Numbered from the stretch's first letter, positions 51,637 to 60,123 are shown. The stretch is 64,000 nucleotides of DNA from Thiothrix phosphatis (GCF_035668035.1 NZ_JAYMYJ010000142.1:62001-126000); one strand, 5' to 3'. The notes: generated by a model from the letters alone, not told the origin. Made by a program: numbers and translations.

Positions 51637-53295
51637 ATGCATCCTGACCATTATGATGTTGTCATTTGCGGCGCTGGCCTGGCTGGCCTGACCCTGGCGT
51701 TGCAACTGCGCAAACGGCTACCGGAAAGCAGCATCCTGGTGCTGGAAAGGACGGCGGGGCCATTGCCTGCGGGCATCCACAAGGTGGGCGAATCCACCAC
51801 GGAAGGCGGCACCTATTTGCTGCGCGAACTCGCGGGTTTGAAGGAATACGTCGAATCCACCCACATCAAGAAACTGGGGCTGCGCTTCTTTGGTTCCGGC
51901 CACCGCCATGACGGTTTTGCCAAGCGTTTTGAGATCGGCGACACCCTGTTTGCCCGCAACACCTCGTACCAGTTCGACCGGGGCATCCTGGAAAATGATT
52001 TGCGCGTTTTTTGCCGTGATGCAGGCGTGCAGATTGAAGAAGGCGTGACGGTCAAGAACATCCGGTTTGAAGCCGACCAGCACACCGTCAGTTTTGCCAG
52101 ACCGGAACAGGATGCACTGGCGAGTGTTACTTGCCGCTGGCTGGTGGATGCGACCGGCAGGCGCCGTTTGCTCCAATCCAAACTGGGCACGGCCAAACCA
52201 TTGGCGCACAAGGCCAGCTCCACTTGGTGGCGTTTGCAGGGCGATTTTGATGTCGCCGCCATGGCACCCAAAGACGATACGGCCTGGCATGAGCGCGTGG
52301 TTTCCCGCCGCTGGTATTCCACCAACCACCTGTTTGGCCCTGGCTACTTTATCTGGATTATCCCGCTGTGTTCGAACATGACCAGTATCGGCATTGTCGC
52401 CGATGAGGGCATGCACCCAGTGCGTGACCGCCACACCATGGAAAAATCCCTGGCGTGGTTGGCCGAATACGAGCCGGATCTGCACAACTTCATCAAGGAT
52501 GAAACGCCGCTGGACTTCCGCATGATGAAGGATTTTGCCTACACCACCACCCAGGCGTTTTCGGCAGACCGTTGGAGCTGCATTGGCGAAGCGGCGGCAT
52601 TCACCGACCCGCTGTACAGCATGGGGACTGACCTGATTGCTGTGGGCAACCGCATCACCGCCCGCCTGATCGAGCTGGATGCGGCAGGCCAGTTGGATGA
52701 GGCCATCGCTGCGCAATACAACGCCTTCTACCTGTACGTGGTGGATACGGCGGCAGAACTGTTTACCGGCATGTACCCGGCGTTTGACAGCGATGAAGTG
52801 GTGATCCTCAAGATCATGTGGGACATCGGCTGTTACTGGGGCTTCTTCTCGCAGCTCAGTATCCAGGATTTTCTCTACCAGCCGGAATTGTTGCCGCAGT
52901 TGCTGGCGCTGGCCACACGCCTGCGGGCCGGCAACGCCAAGGTGCAACACGCATTCCGCCAGACAGCAGATGCGGCGCGCAGCCGGGACGACACCGCCAA
53001 GTCAGGCTTTTACAATTTTGGCGGCGTCTCGGGGATCACCGATATGCGCGCCAAAGTGACAGACCGGAAAAGCATCCAGGACATCGCCAACAACATCGCT
53101 TTCATGGAGCAGTTTGCCGTCACTTTGTGCCGCTTGCTGGAAACCGGCGAGGGTGAAAGCCCGTTGCCAGCCGCCAACGATGCAGATGACGCCGAAGATG
53201 CCGAAGAGCTGGAGATGTTGCTGGGCAAGCTGGCGACCTACCTGACGCCGGTTGGCCAGGTAAGCTTGCTGCCGGGCAGAGGCTACACCTGTTGA
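51637..53295 (+). CDS. Flavin-dependent halogenase-like monooxygenase
   Basis: This 552-residue protein has the FAD motif GAGLAG (12-17) and GESTTEGG. Lys79 in IKKLGLRFF aligns with the catalytic lysine that carries the hypohalous species in tryptophan halogenases. The halogenase signature WxWxIP appears as FIWIIP (238-243), with the first Trp replaced by Phe. GEAAAFTDPLYSMGTDL closes the FAD site. Halogenases of this class can act on carrier-bound substrates, which fits the adjacent acyl carrier protein 11 bp upstream. It could also be a non-halogenating monooxygenase. Confidence 0.8.
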   Translation: MHPDHYDVVICGAGLAGLTLALQLRKRLPESSILVLERTAGPLPAGIHKVGESTTEGGTYLLRELAGLKEYVESTHIKKLGLRFFGSGHRHDGFAKRFEIGDTLFARNTSYQFDRGILENDLRVFCRDAGVQIEEGVTVKNIRFEADQHTVSFARPEQDALASVTCRWLVDATGRRRLLQSKLGTAKPLAHKASSTWWRLQGDFDVAAMAPKDDTAWHERVVSRRWYSTNHLFGPGYFIWIIPLCSNMTSIGIVADEGMHPVRDRHTMEKSLAWLAEYEPDLHNFIKDETPLDFRMMKDFAYTTTQAFSADRWSCIGEAAAFTDPLYSMGTDLIAVGNRITARLIELDAAGQLDEAIAAQYNAFYLYVVDTAAELFTGMYPAFDSDEVVILKIMWDIGCYWGFFSQLSIQDFLYQPELLPQLLALATRLRAGNAKVQHAFRQTADAARSRDDTAKSGFYNFGGVSGITDMRAKVTDRKSIQDIANNIAFMEQFAVTLCRLLETGEGESPLPAANDADDAEDAEELEMLLGKLATYLTPVGQVSLLPGRGYTC

Positions 53296-53391
53296 TGCTG
53301 AAAGCACCATTCCTTGGTGATTTCCAAGGCCCGAATGCTTGGGGCTGGTGTGTTCACAACCCCCGTTTTATACAGAAAGTAGGTTAGTTAA

Positions 53392-54333
53392 ATGTTAGTT
53401 TCTGAGAGTAAAGCAACCAACGCGCAGTACAGGGAAGCTCATTCGGCGCAAGAAATATTGCTGGCTGCCGGAGAATCTTTGCAAATAGCTAACAGCGCCT
53501 TTGCTGCGACGGTGACTGAGGGCTTCCAGCCAAGCATGTTGGCGGGCATTGCCAATGGGAAGATCCCTGCGTTGCATATGCAAAACGCAGTCGACCCGGC
53601 ATGGTGTGATCAGGTGGCGGAGCAGTTCAAGCAACACCCTGCCACCCAAAAAGAGGGTGTGACCCCGCCCATTTATTCGTTGGGGACGCACCTGTATTCC
53701 TGCCCGAAAGGGGAAGAGGCGGCTTGCTACTTTCAGGGCCTCGAACAAAGGAATGAGGCGATTGCCAGTGTGTTGCCGGGTGGCTACGATCCGATCGTCT
53801 CTTTCCTGCAGGACGCTTGCAGATTGAATGACATCCAGTTTGAATATTTGTCCCATAACGGCGTCAGTGTGCGTCACGGCGCTTTGCGGATGTGGGGGGA
53901 AGGTTCGCAAACGTCAACGGATAGCCGCTGTTACTTTGCCGTTCCGCACGAGGACTATGAAGAAACCAACGCCGAGCATCCCTTGCCACAGATTCATGAC
54001 GCCAACAATGTCTACAGCATCATCCTGTGCATTGATGCTGTGCCTGACAGGGAGCCGGAAACCATCGTATGGGACCGGCGCATGACCCTGGAGGAGATCC
54101 GCACGCCCCATAACAAACATGCCTGGGCTTCTTACGGCTACAATGAATCCCTGGTCGAAGGGGTGGATTCCATCCTGTTTCGGCTGAAAAAAGGCGATGC
54201 CGCGATTATTCCCGCCCACAACATACATGCCGTCATTGGTTACCCCGGTTTTCGCCGCTGCACTTACATGGCGTTTTTCCACTTCATCAAAACAACGCCA
54301 GCCGGATTCAGCAAAATGGTCTTTCGAACCTGA
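53392..54333 (+). CDS. Putative Fe(II)/2-oxoglutarate-type oxygenase
   Basis: This 313-residue protein belongs to no family I recognise. It contains a facial-triad-like pattern: His186 and Asp188 in VPHEDYEE, His279 in PAHNIHAVIGYPGFRR, and Arg288/289 nine to ten residues later in the place of the 2-oxoglutarate-binding Arg. The strand-rich segment between them would suit a double-stranded beta helix. A 96-bp gap with small inverted repeats separates it from the halogenase-like gene and may hold an extra promoter or attenuator. Confidence 0.6.
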   Translation: MLVSESKATNAQYREAHSAQEILLAAGESLQIANSAFAATVTEGFQPSMLAGIANGKIPALHMQNAVDPAWCDQVAEQFKQHPATQKEGVTPPIYSLGTHLYSCPKGEEAACYFQGLEQRNEAIASVLPGGYDPIVSFLQDACRLNDIQFEYLSHNGVSVRHGALRMWGEGSQTSTDSRCYFAVPHEDYEETNAEHPLPQIHDANNVYSIILCIDAVPDREPETIVWDRRMTLEEIRTPHNKHAWASYGYNESLVEGVDSILFRLKKGDAAIIPAHNIHAVIGYPGFRRCTYMAFFHFIKTTPAGFSKMVFRT

Positions 54334-54394
54334 TGTTCCCGTGTTGTAAACTAATCGTCCAAACCCCTTTTTTACACCAGTGAACAATCCTTAC

Positions 54395-55135
54395 ATGATG
54401 AATACACATTTGAAGTATCTGGAAGACACCTATGCCGATACAGGCGCAGGTGTTGTCGTGCGTGTTGGGCGCGATGAACGTGGCGCTTACCTTGTCCTGG
54501 ACCAGACGGTCTTTTACCCCCAAGGCGGCGGCCAACCTACCGACACCGGCAGCATCCAAGCGGCACAGGTTGAGATGGAAGTTAGCTTCGTCGGTTTCAG
54601 TGAAGGCGAAGTGCTCCACTACCTCGCAACAGAACCTGCGGATTTTGAGGCATTGGTTGGCCAGTCCTGCGAGCTGCGCGTGGATCAGGCGCAACGCTTG
54701 CAACACGCGAAACTGCACACGGGCGGCCACCTGATCGCCGCCATTATCGATGCGCAACGCGGCCCGTTGCGGGCAGTCAAGGGTTTCCATTTTGCGGATG
54801 GCCCCTATGTCGAGTTTGAAGGCAAGCCGGAGGGCGAACCCGAACCCTTGCTGGCGGCGTTACAGGCGCAAATTGATGTGCTCATTGCCGAAGGCGCGCC
54901 GGTGACGGCTGAAATGGTGACTTACGATGAACTGAAGCAACGCTGCTGGAGCATCCCCTCCTATCTGCCCGAGGACAAACCCCTACGGGTCGTCACCATT
55001 GGGCAGATGGACGCGGTTCCCTGTGGCGGCACGCATGTGGCCAATCTGGCCGAACTGGGCAGCCTCTCCGTGCTGAAAATGAAAAGCAAAAAGGGCAACA
55101 CCAAGATCAGCTACCGGGTGGGCGGCGAAGCTTAA
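54395..55135 (+). CDS. AlaX-type tRNA-editing hydrolase
   Basis: This protein resembles free-standing alanyl-tRNA editing proteins that remove wrongly attached Ser or Gly from tRNA(Ala). It has the zinc ligands HxxxH (HAKLH) and CxxxH (CGGTH) in the right order, FYPQGGGQPTDTG near the N-terminus and the C-terminal strand pattern KKGNTKISYRV. Adjacent ATGs at 54395 and 54398 and a GTG at 54380 are possible starts; none has a strong ribosome site. Inside a biosynthetic cluster it may clear tRNA charged with a toxic amino acid analogue. Confidence 0.82.
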   Translation: MMNTHLKYLEDTYADTGAGVVVRVGRDERGAYLVLDQTVFYPQGGGQPTDTGSIQAAQVEMEVSFVGFSEGEVLHYLATEPADFEALVGQSCELRVDQAQRLQHAKLHTGGHLIAAIIDAQRGPLRAVKGFHFADGPYVEFEGKPEGEPEPLLAALQAQIDVLIAEGAPVTAEMVTYDELKQRCWSIPSYLPEDKPLRVVTIGQMDAVPCGGTHVANLAELGSLSVLKMKSKKGNTKISYRVGGEA

Positions 55136-55188
55136 GCCTGCTGTTGGCGCCAAGCCAATCGATTATTGAAAAACTTAGTGAGAGCAAT

Positions 55189-55941
55189 ATGTTAGACAAG
55201 ATACTGGCGGTGTGGGGAACTCCACGCACCCGTTCCACCGCTTTTTTATGGATGATGAAACAGCGCGGTGACTTCCATACCTTTCATGAGCCTTTTGGGC
55301 AGTCCTACTATCTCAGTGAAGACCGGAAAAGCGAACGGGCAGCCGATCAGCCCCGGCAAGCCAACCTGAACTATCAGGCGATCCTGAGCATGCTCGAGTC
55401 CCACAATGGCTTGGAGGGGCGTTCGGTCTTCATCAAGGATCTGTCCTACCACATGAAAGGTGTGTTTGACACGGCGTTCATGTCCCACTTTCATAATGCG
55501 TTCCTGATCCGTGACCCGGCAAAAACACTGCCGTCGCTGTATTCCTTGCTGCCGGATTTCACCGATGAAGAAGTCGGCTACGACACGCAATACCAAATGT
55601 ATGAACAGGTGCTTGCCGCCAACCCCGGCTCGCCTCCCGCCATTATTGACGCGGATGACCTGGTGGCCAACCCGGAAGGGATTGTACGGGCTTTTTGCGA
55701 CAGCATTGGCATCCCCTTTATCGAAAAATCCTTGCAGTGGGACAATATCCCCCCTTCGACCAAGCTGACCTGGTGGATCGGCGGCGACAGCCATCACGAC
55801 AACCTGAAAACCAGTACCGGTTTCAAGACCGAGCGTTTCAAAAAGTACTTCGATATAGCCGAAGTGCCCAAGTTGGCACAGGCTTATGACCAGTGCTTCC
55901 CCTACTATGAAAAGCTCCATGCCAACCGCCTGAAGCCATGA
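55189..55941 (+). CDS. Sulfotransferase-family protein
   Basis: This 250-residue protein has an N-terminal P-loop-like phosphosulfate-binding motif, GTPRTRSTAF (10-19), and a downstream 3'-phosphate-binding segment LIRDPAKTLPSLYS with Arg108. This is the arrangement of PAPS-dependent sulfotransferases and their relatives. WGTPRTRSTAF is shared with proteins often mislabelled as aminotransferase-like. The ATG at 55189 is preferred to an upstream TTG. It could sulfate the product of the cluster; no PAPS-synthesis genes are nearby. Confidence 0.75.
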   Translation: MLDKILAVWGTPRTRSTAFLWMMKQRGDFHTFHEPFGQSYYLSEDRKSERAADQPRQANLNYQAILSMLESHNGLEGRSVFIKDLSYHMKGVFDTAFMSHFHNAFLIRDPAKTLPSLYSLLPDFTDEEVGYDTQYQMYEQVLAANPGSPPAIIDADDLVANPEGIVRAFCDSIGIPFIEKSLQWDNIPPSTKLTWWIGGDSHHDNLKTSTGFKTERFKKYFDIAEVPKLAQAYDQCFPYYEKLHANRLKP

Positions 55942-55974
55942 TCCTGATCCCTGAGACAACCAAGGAAGCAATCC

Positions 55975-57072
55975 ATGCCCCGTTTTGAAGTTGAATCCAC
56001 GCTGGACCACCTGTGCAAACCTTCATTGGTGCAGCTCCAGCCCAACCTTTTTGCGGCGAAATTCGATCTGATGAAGATCGTTCCTGCGCGTTATATCGTC
56101 GAACAGGCATTGAAAAGTGGCGAGCTGAAGCCAGACGGGCTGGTGGTGGAAAGCAGTTCCGGCACGTTTGCGCTGGGTTTGGCACAGACCTGCGCCACGC
56201 TGGGGCTGAAGCTCACACTCAAGACCGGGTGGCTGGAGCCGATTGTGGAATGGCGTTTGCGCCATCTGGGTGCGCATATTGACACCGTCACCAACGATGC
56301 GGGCAATCTGCGCGAAATCCAGGAACAGCGGTTCGCGCTGGTGCAGAAAACCCTGGATGAAGTGCCTGGGGCGTTCTGGACTAGGCAACACGACAACCCA
56401 CAACATCCGGCAGCTTACGAACCCATTTCACACGAAATTGGCAAGACCTTGGGCAAGGTCGACATTCTCGTCGGCACCGTGGGCAGCGGCGGCTCGTTAT
56501 GCGGATTTGCCCGGCCACTGCGCGAGGCCAACCCCGACCTGAAAGTGATTGCGGTGGACCATAATATGTCCGCCATTTTCGGCCTGACTTCCGAACAAGT
56601 TTATCCGCTCTGCGAGGAAAACTGGCTGTCCATGCTGGGCATGGGTTCAGACATCATTTTCCCCAATGTCTGCCACGCCGCCTGCGATGAAGTGCATTGG
56701 GTGCCGATTGCGCAGATGATCAATGCCGTCCATGAACTGCACCGGACAACCGGCTTGTTTGTCGGCCCCACCTCTGGTGCCGCCTTGTCGGTGGCGAACT
56801 GGTGCGCCCGTAACCATCCGGACAGCCGGGTGCTGGCGGTATTCCCGGATCATGGCATCCGCTATATGGACACGCTCTTTAACCCAGCCTGGTTGAACGA
56901 CAATGCTGCAGAACTGCGGCGCACTTGGGCTGAACCGGTGCTGTGCCAGTCACCTACCGAAGTGGCGGGTGAATGGGCCCGGTTCCCGTGGGGGCGCCGC
57001 ACCTATGAGGAAGTCTTCGGCTATCCGCCAGCCCACCGGGAACGCCGCACAAGCGAGGACACGGCGGCATGA
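55975..57072 (+). CDS. PLP-dependent cysteine-synthase-fold enzyme
   Basis: This 365-residue fold-type II PLP enzyme has the PLP lysine probably at Lys34 (FDLMKIVPARYIVEQA), the substrate loop ESSSGTFALGLA (59-70) and the phosphate-binding loop GTVGSGGSLCG (167-177). The usual NP.GS.K motif is altered, so it is not a housekeeping CysK/CysM. Relatives catalyse beta-replacement on O-activated serine or cysteine to make unusual amino acids. The stop overlaps the next gene by 4 bp. Product and nucleophile are unknown. Confidence 0.8.
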   Translation: MPRFEVESTLDHLCKPSLVQLQPNLFAAKFDLMKIVPARYIVEQALKSGELKPDGLVVESSSGTFALGLAQTCATLGLKLTLKTGWLEPIVEWRLRHLGAHIDTVTNDAGNLREIQEQRFALVQKTLDEVPGAFWTRQHDNPQHPAAYEPISHEIGKTLGKVDILVGTVGSGGSLCGFARPLREANPDLKVIAVDHNMSAIFGLTSEQVYPLCEENWLSMLGMGSDIIFPNVCHAACDEVHWVPIAQMINAVHELHRTTGLFVGPTSGAALSVANWCARNHPDSRVLAVFPDHGIRYMDTLFNPAWLNDNAAELRRTWAEPVLCQSPTEVAGEWARFPWGRRTYEEVFGYPPAHRERRTSEDTAA

Positions 57073-57905
57073 GCAAGCACCTGACATCCAGGATGAGGGT
57101 TCCGCGTGAACTGGAAATTGTCCTGAATGGGCCGATAGGCCCGCAGCGGTTACAAGATGACACCATTATCATTGATGAGGATGGTTGGTATCGCACACTT
57201 ACGCCTTCGGCTACGTTTTCGAGTGTTTCCGCCGCCAACGAGATAATGTTTTGTAACCTTGACAGGAAAAATCCTGATCAGCATCTCGATGCAGTGATCG
57301 CCGAATATCAACAGCGTGGCCTCCCCCTTGTCTGGTGCGTCTATCCCTGGACGCAGCCGCAGGATTTGGGTGAGCGGTTGCGTGCGCGCGGCGCAAAAGG
57401 TTCGAAGGTGCGCGCGTACCTGGGGAACACTTCGCTACCGCTGGAAGTGATTGAGGGTGTGGAAATTGAGCGGGTCAATCCTGACTCAGCAGAATCGCTG
57501 GACACGTACCTGAATGTGTTATCGCCAGGTTATGAGCTTTCCGACGACGAAGCAGCGTTCAGGCGCAAGCGCTACCAACAGCTGTGTGCCGGTTCTGATC
57601 CGGTGATGCAGCTGTTCATTGCCCGCTGCAATGGCGTTGCGGCAGGCTGTTCCGGCATGGTGATCAAAGCAGAGTCAAATTCTGCGCATTTAACCAGCGC
57701 CAGCGTACTGCCGGAGTTCCAGGCGCGGGGTGTTTTCCAATCGCTGATCGCTTCATCGCTGGCGAGATTACGCGGCATGGGGATTGAACTCGCCAGCGGC
57801 CACTCAAACGATAAGTCTGCATTCTGGGTTGAACGTTTCGGTTTCAGGTTTATATTCGCATACGACCTTTATCAACTGGATAAGCCGTCGTCAACGAACG
57901 GATAA
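57069..57905 (+). CDS. GNAT-family N-acetyltransferase
   Basis: This 278-residue protein has an N-terminal half of GNAT-like strands and a C-terminal catalytic GNAT domain with the acetyl-CoA loop VLPEFQARGVFQSLI (213-227) and the closing strand SAFWVERFGFRFIFAYDLY. It is translationally coupled to the PLP enzyme. It could acetylate the pathway amino acid, as a tailoring or self-protection step; neither can be decided from sequence. Confidence 0.78.
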   Translation: MSKHLTSRMRVPRELEIVLNGPIGPQRLQDDTIIIDEDGWYRTLTPSATFSSVSAANEIMFCNLDRKNPDQHLDAVIAEYQQRGLPLVWCVYPWTQPQDLGERLRARGAKGSKVRAYLGNTSLPLEVIEGVEIERVNPDSAESLDTYLNVLSPGYELSDDEAAFRRKRYQQLCAGSDPVMQLFIARCNGVAAGCSGMVIKAESNSAHLTSASVLPEFQARGVFQSLIASSLARLRGMGIELASGHSNDKSAFWVERFGFRFIFAYDLYQLDKPSSTNG

Positions 57906-57956
57906 CCCTCTCCTTTTTGAATTTCTTCCCTCATCCATTTAATTAAGGAGTAATTT

Positions 57957-58778
57957 GTGGAAAAACAGAGTGTCTATACAAGGGAATCCCCTTCCTTTGA
58001 GCTGGAATTGCGCATCAAGAATGATGATTTCCTGCCAACCCTACAGGATTTCCAGCAAGACTGGCTGGTGAACAAGCTCATGAACGAAGCCGCCCGCGAC
58101 CTGGAGCAGACTTCCGAGTTGTCACGCCGGTTTGTGCACGGCACCAAACGCCCTGCCATGCCGGAAGACTGGGGGCAACAAGAAGTGGCGTATGACGACA
58201 AGCAACTGATGCTCAAAGGCCATCAGGTCATGCAAGCCTGGGAAGACCGCATCATGCTGGCGATGGCGGAAAACATCACGCAAACCCACGGCGACATCCT
58301 CGAAATCGGTTTCGGCATGGACATCTCGGCCACGCATATCCTGGAACAGGGTGTGCGTTCCTATACCGTGGTGGAGCCGAATGTGAATGTCATGAAAGCC
58401 TTTGAAAACTGGCGGGAAAAATATGCGTCAACCCCGGTAAAGCTGCTACGGGGCAACTGGCAGGATGTCAGCAACCAGTTCACTGAATACGACGGCGTAT
58501 TTTTTGACCCGTATTTTGTGGCTGATCCGGGCTCGGTGGAAGTGGAGTCCAGCACGGCGGTGGGCAGCTTCCTGCCGCTAGTTGTGCCGCATATCCGGGA
58601 AGGCGGCGTGATGACTTATTTCACCCGTGAGATTGATTCTTTCAGCCGCGCCCATCAGCGTATGCTGTTCAAGTATTTCCGTTCGGTGGAAATCAAAAAG
58701 ATTGCGGATTTAACCCCGCCGGATGATTGCAATTACTGGTGGGCGGATTCCATGATGGTGGTGAAAGCCGTCAAGTAA
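57957..58778 (+). CDS. Guanidinoacetate-methyltransferase-like SAM methyltransferase
   Basis: This 273-residue class I methyltransferase closely follows guanidinoacetate methyltransferase/RMT2-type enzymes. It has VMQAWEDRIM (90-100), SAM motif I ILEIGFGMDISAT (114-126), VFFDPYFV in place of the YDTYP motif that holds the guanidino substrate, and the end LTPPDDCNYWWADSMMVVKAV. It starts with GTG, with AAGGAG 6 bp upstream. Enzymes of this group methylate a guanidino or amine nitrogen, so the cluster product may hold such a group. Confidence 0.8.
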   Translation: MEKQSVYTRESPSFELELRIKNDDFLPTLQDFQQDWLVNKLMNEAARDLEQTSELSRRFVHGTKRPAMPEDWGQQEVAYDDKQLMLKGHQVMQAWEDRIMLAMAENITQTHGDILEIGFGMDISATHILEQGVRSYTVVEPNVNVMKAFENWREKYASTPVKLLRGNWQDVSNQFTEYDGVFFDPYFVADPGSVEVESSTAVGSFLPLVVPHIREGGVMTYFTREIDSFSRAHQRMLFKYFRSVEIKKIADLTPPDDCNYWWADSMMVVKAVK

Positions 58779-58806
58779 TTTTGTTGAATTTTATGCCTGA
58801 GGTAGT

Positions 58807-60123
58807 GTGGACACTTCCATTATCCAACAGGATCGCCAGCATGTCTGGCATCCTTTTACGCAGGAGCAAACCGCCCCTGACCCCATTGAAATCACCTCCG
58901 CCAGCGGTATCCGCCTGCACACGGCGGACGGGCGCGAATTCCTTGATCTGGTTTCCTCCTGGTGGGTGAATATCCACGGCCACGCGCACCCGGCGATTGC
59001 GCAGGCAATTGCGCAACAGGCGCAAACCCTGGAACAGGTGATCTTCGCCGGTTTCACCCATCGGCCTGCCGTGCAACTGGCGAGCGGGCTAGTGAAACGT
59101 TTGCCGGAGGGCCTGAGCCGCGTCTTTTTCAGCGATGATGGCTCCACCGCCGTGGAGGTCGCCCTGAAGATGGCGCTGCAATACTGGCGCAATCAGGGCG
59201 AAACGCAGCGCTCCCGCTTCCTGGCCTTCGAAGGCGGCTATCACGGCGACACCGTGGGGGCGATGTCGGTGGGGCAAGGCTCGGCGTTTTTTGATACCTA
59301 CGGCAGCCTGCTGTTTGAGGTTGGCTTGCTGCCCTACCCCGCAACTTGGGAGGGTGATGCCGAGGTCGAAGCCAAGGAGCAAGCGGCGCTGGCACGGCTG
59401 GACGAATACCTGCGTGGCTATGGCGAAACCCTGGCGGGCGTGATTATCGAGCCATTGGTGCAAGGTGCCTCGGGCATGCACATGTGCCGCCCTGAATTTC
59501 TGCAACAGCTGGCGGCGAAATTGCAGGCTGCCGGTATCCTGCTGATTTTCGACGAAGTGATGACCGGGTTCGGGCGTACTGGCAAGCTGTTCGCCAGCCT
59601 GAAAGCTGAGGTGACGCCGGACATCATCTGCCTGTCGAAAGGGATTACCGCCGGTTTCCTGCCACTTTCCGTCACGGTGACGCGGGAAGCCATCTACGCC
59701 GCCTTCCTGGGGGAAAACTTCGACCGCGCCTTGGTGCATGGCCACTCGTTTACGGCAAACCCGTTGGGTTGCGCGGCGGGTGTCGCCTCGTTGCAAGTGT
59801 TCGATAGCGAAAACACCCTGGCGAAGCTGCCGCAGATTGAAGCCTGGCACTGGGAGGAATTGCTGACGCTGGCGACGCATCCGCTGGTGCGGCGCGTTCG
59901 GGTGACAGGCACGATTGCGGCCTTCAATGTGGAAACCGCAGACGCCGGTTATTCGTCCTCAGTCGGCCCGCGCCTGAAGCAGTTTTTCCATGAACGCGGC
60001 TTGCTGCTGCGCCCGTTGGGCAATGTCCTGTACCTGTTGCCGCCGTATTGCATTACGGAAGACGAGTTGCGGCATGCATACGCGGTCATCCGCATAGCGC
60101 TGGATGACCTGGCGGCGGGCTAG
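58807..60123 (+). CDS. bioA: Adenosylmethionine-8-amino-7-oxononanoate aminotransferase
   Basis: BioA makes 7,8-diaminopelargonic acid in biotin synthesis with SAM as amino donor. The 438-residue fold-type I transaminase shows HVWHPFTQ, SSWWVNIHGHAHP, FEGGYHGDTVGAMSVG, Asp249 in FDEVMTGFGRTGK and PLP-Lys278 in CLSKGITAG. The GTG start has GAGG 4 bp upstream and no in-frame ATG is close. The gene follows the methyltransferase by 28 bp, so it is probably in the cluster transcript, far from bioC/bioH. A pathway-specific transaminase role is a less likely alternative. Confidence 0.88.
   Translation: MDTSIIQQDRQHVWHPFTQEQTAPDPIEITSASGIRLHTADGREFLDLVSSWWVNIHGHAHPAIAQAIAQQAQTLEQVIFAGFTHRPAVQLASGLVKRLPEGLSRVFFSDDGSTAVEVALKMALQYWRNQGETQRSRFLAFEGGYHGDTVGAMSVGQGSAFFDTYGSLLFEVGLLPYPATWEGDAEVEAKEQAALARLDEYLRGYGETLAGVIIEPLVQGASGMHMCRPEFLQQLAAKLQAAGILLIFDEVMTGFGRTGKLFASLKAEVTPDIICLSKGITAGFLPLSVTVTREAIYAAFLGENFDRALVHGHSFTANPLGCAAGVASLQVFDSENTLAKLPQIEAWHWEELLTLATHPLVRRVRVTGTIAAFNVETADAGYSSSVGPRLKQFFHERGLLLRPLGNVLYLLPPYCITEDELRHAYAVIRIALDDLAAG

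Noticed and set aside
53296..53391. GGGG...CCCC hairpin followed by TTTT after the halogenase-like gene as a terminator
   Set aside because: The stem has internal mismatches and only four T residues. A weak attenuator is possible, but a terminator call is not supported.
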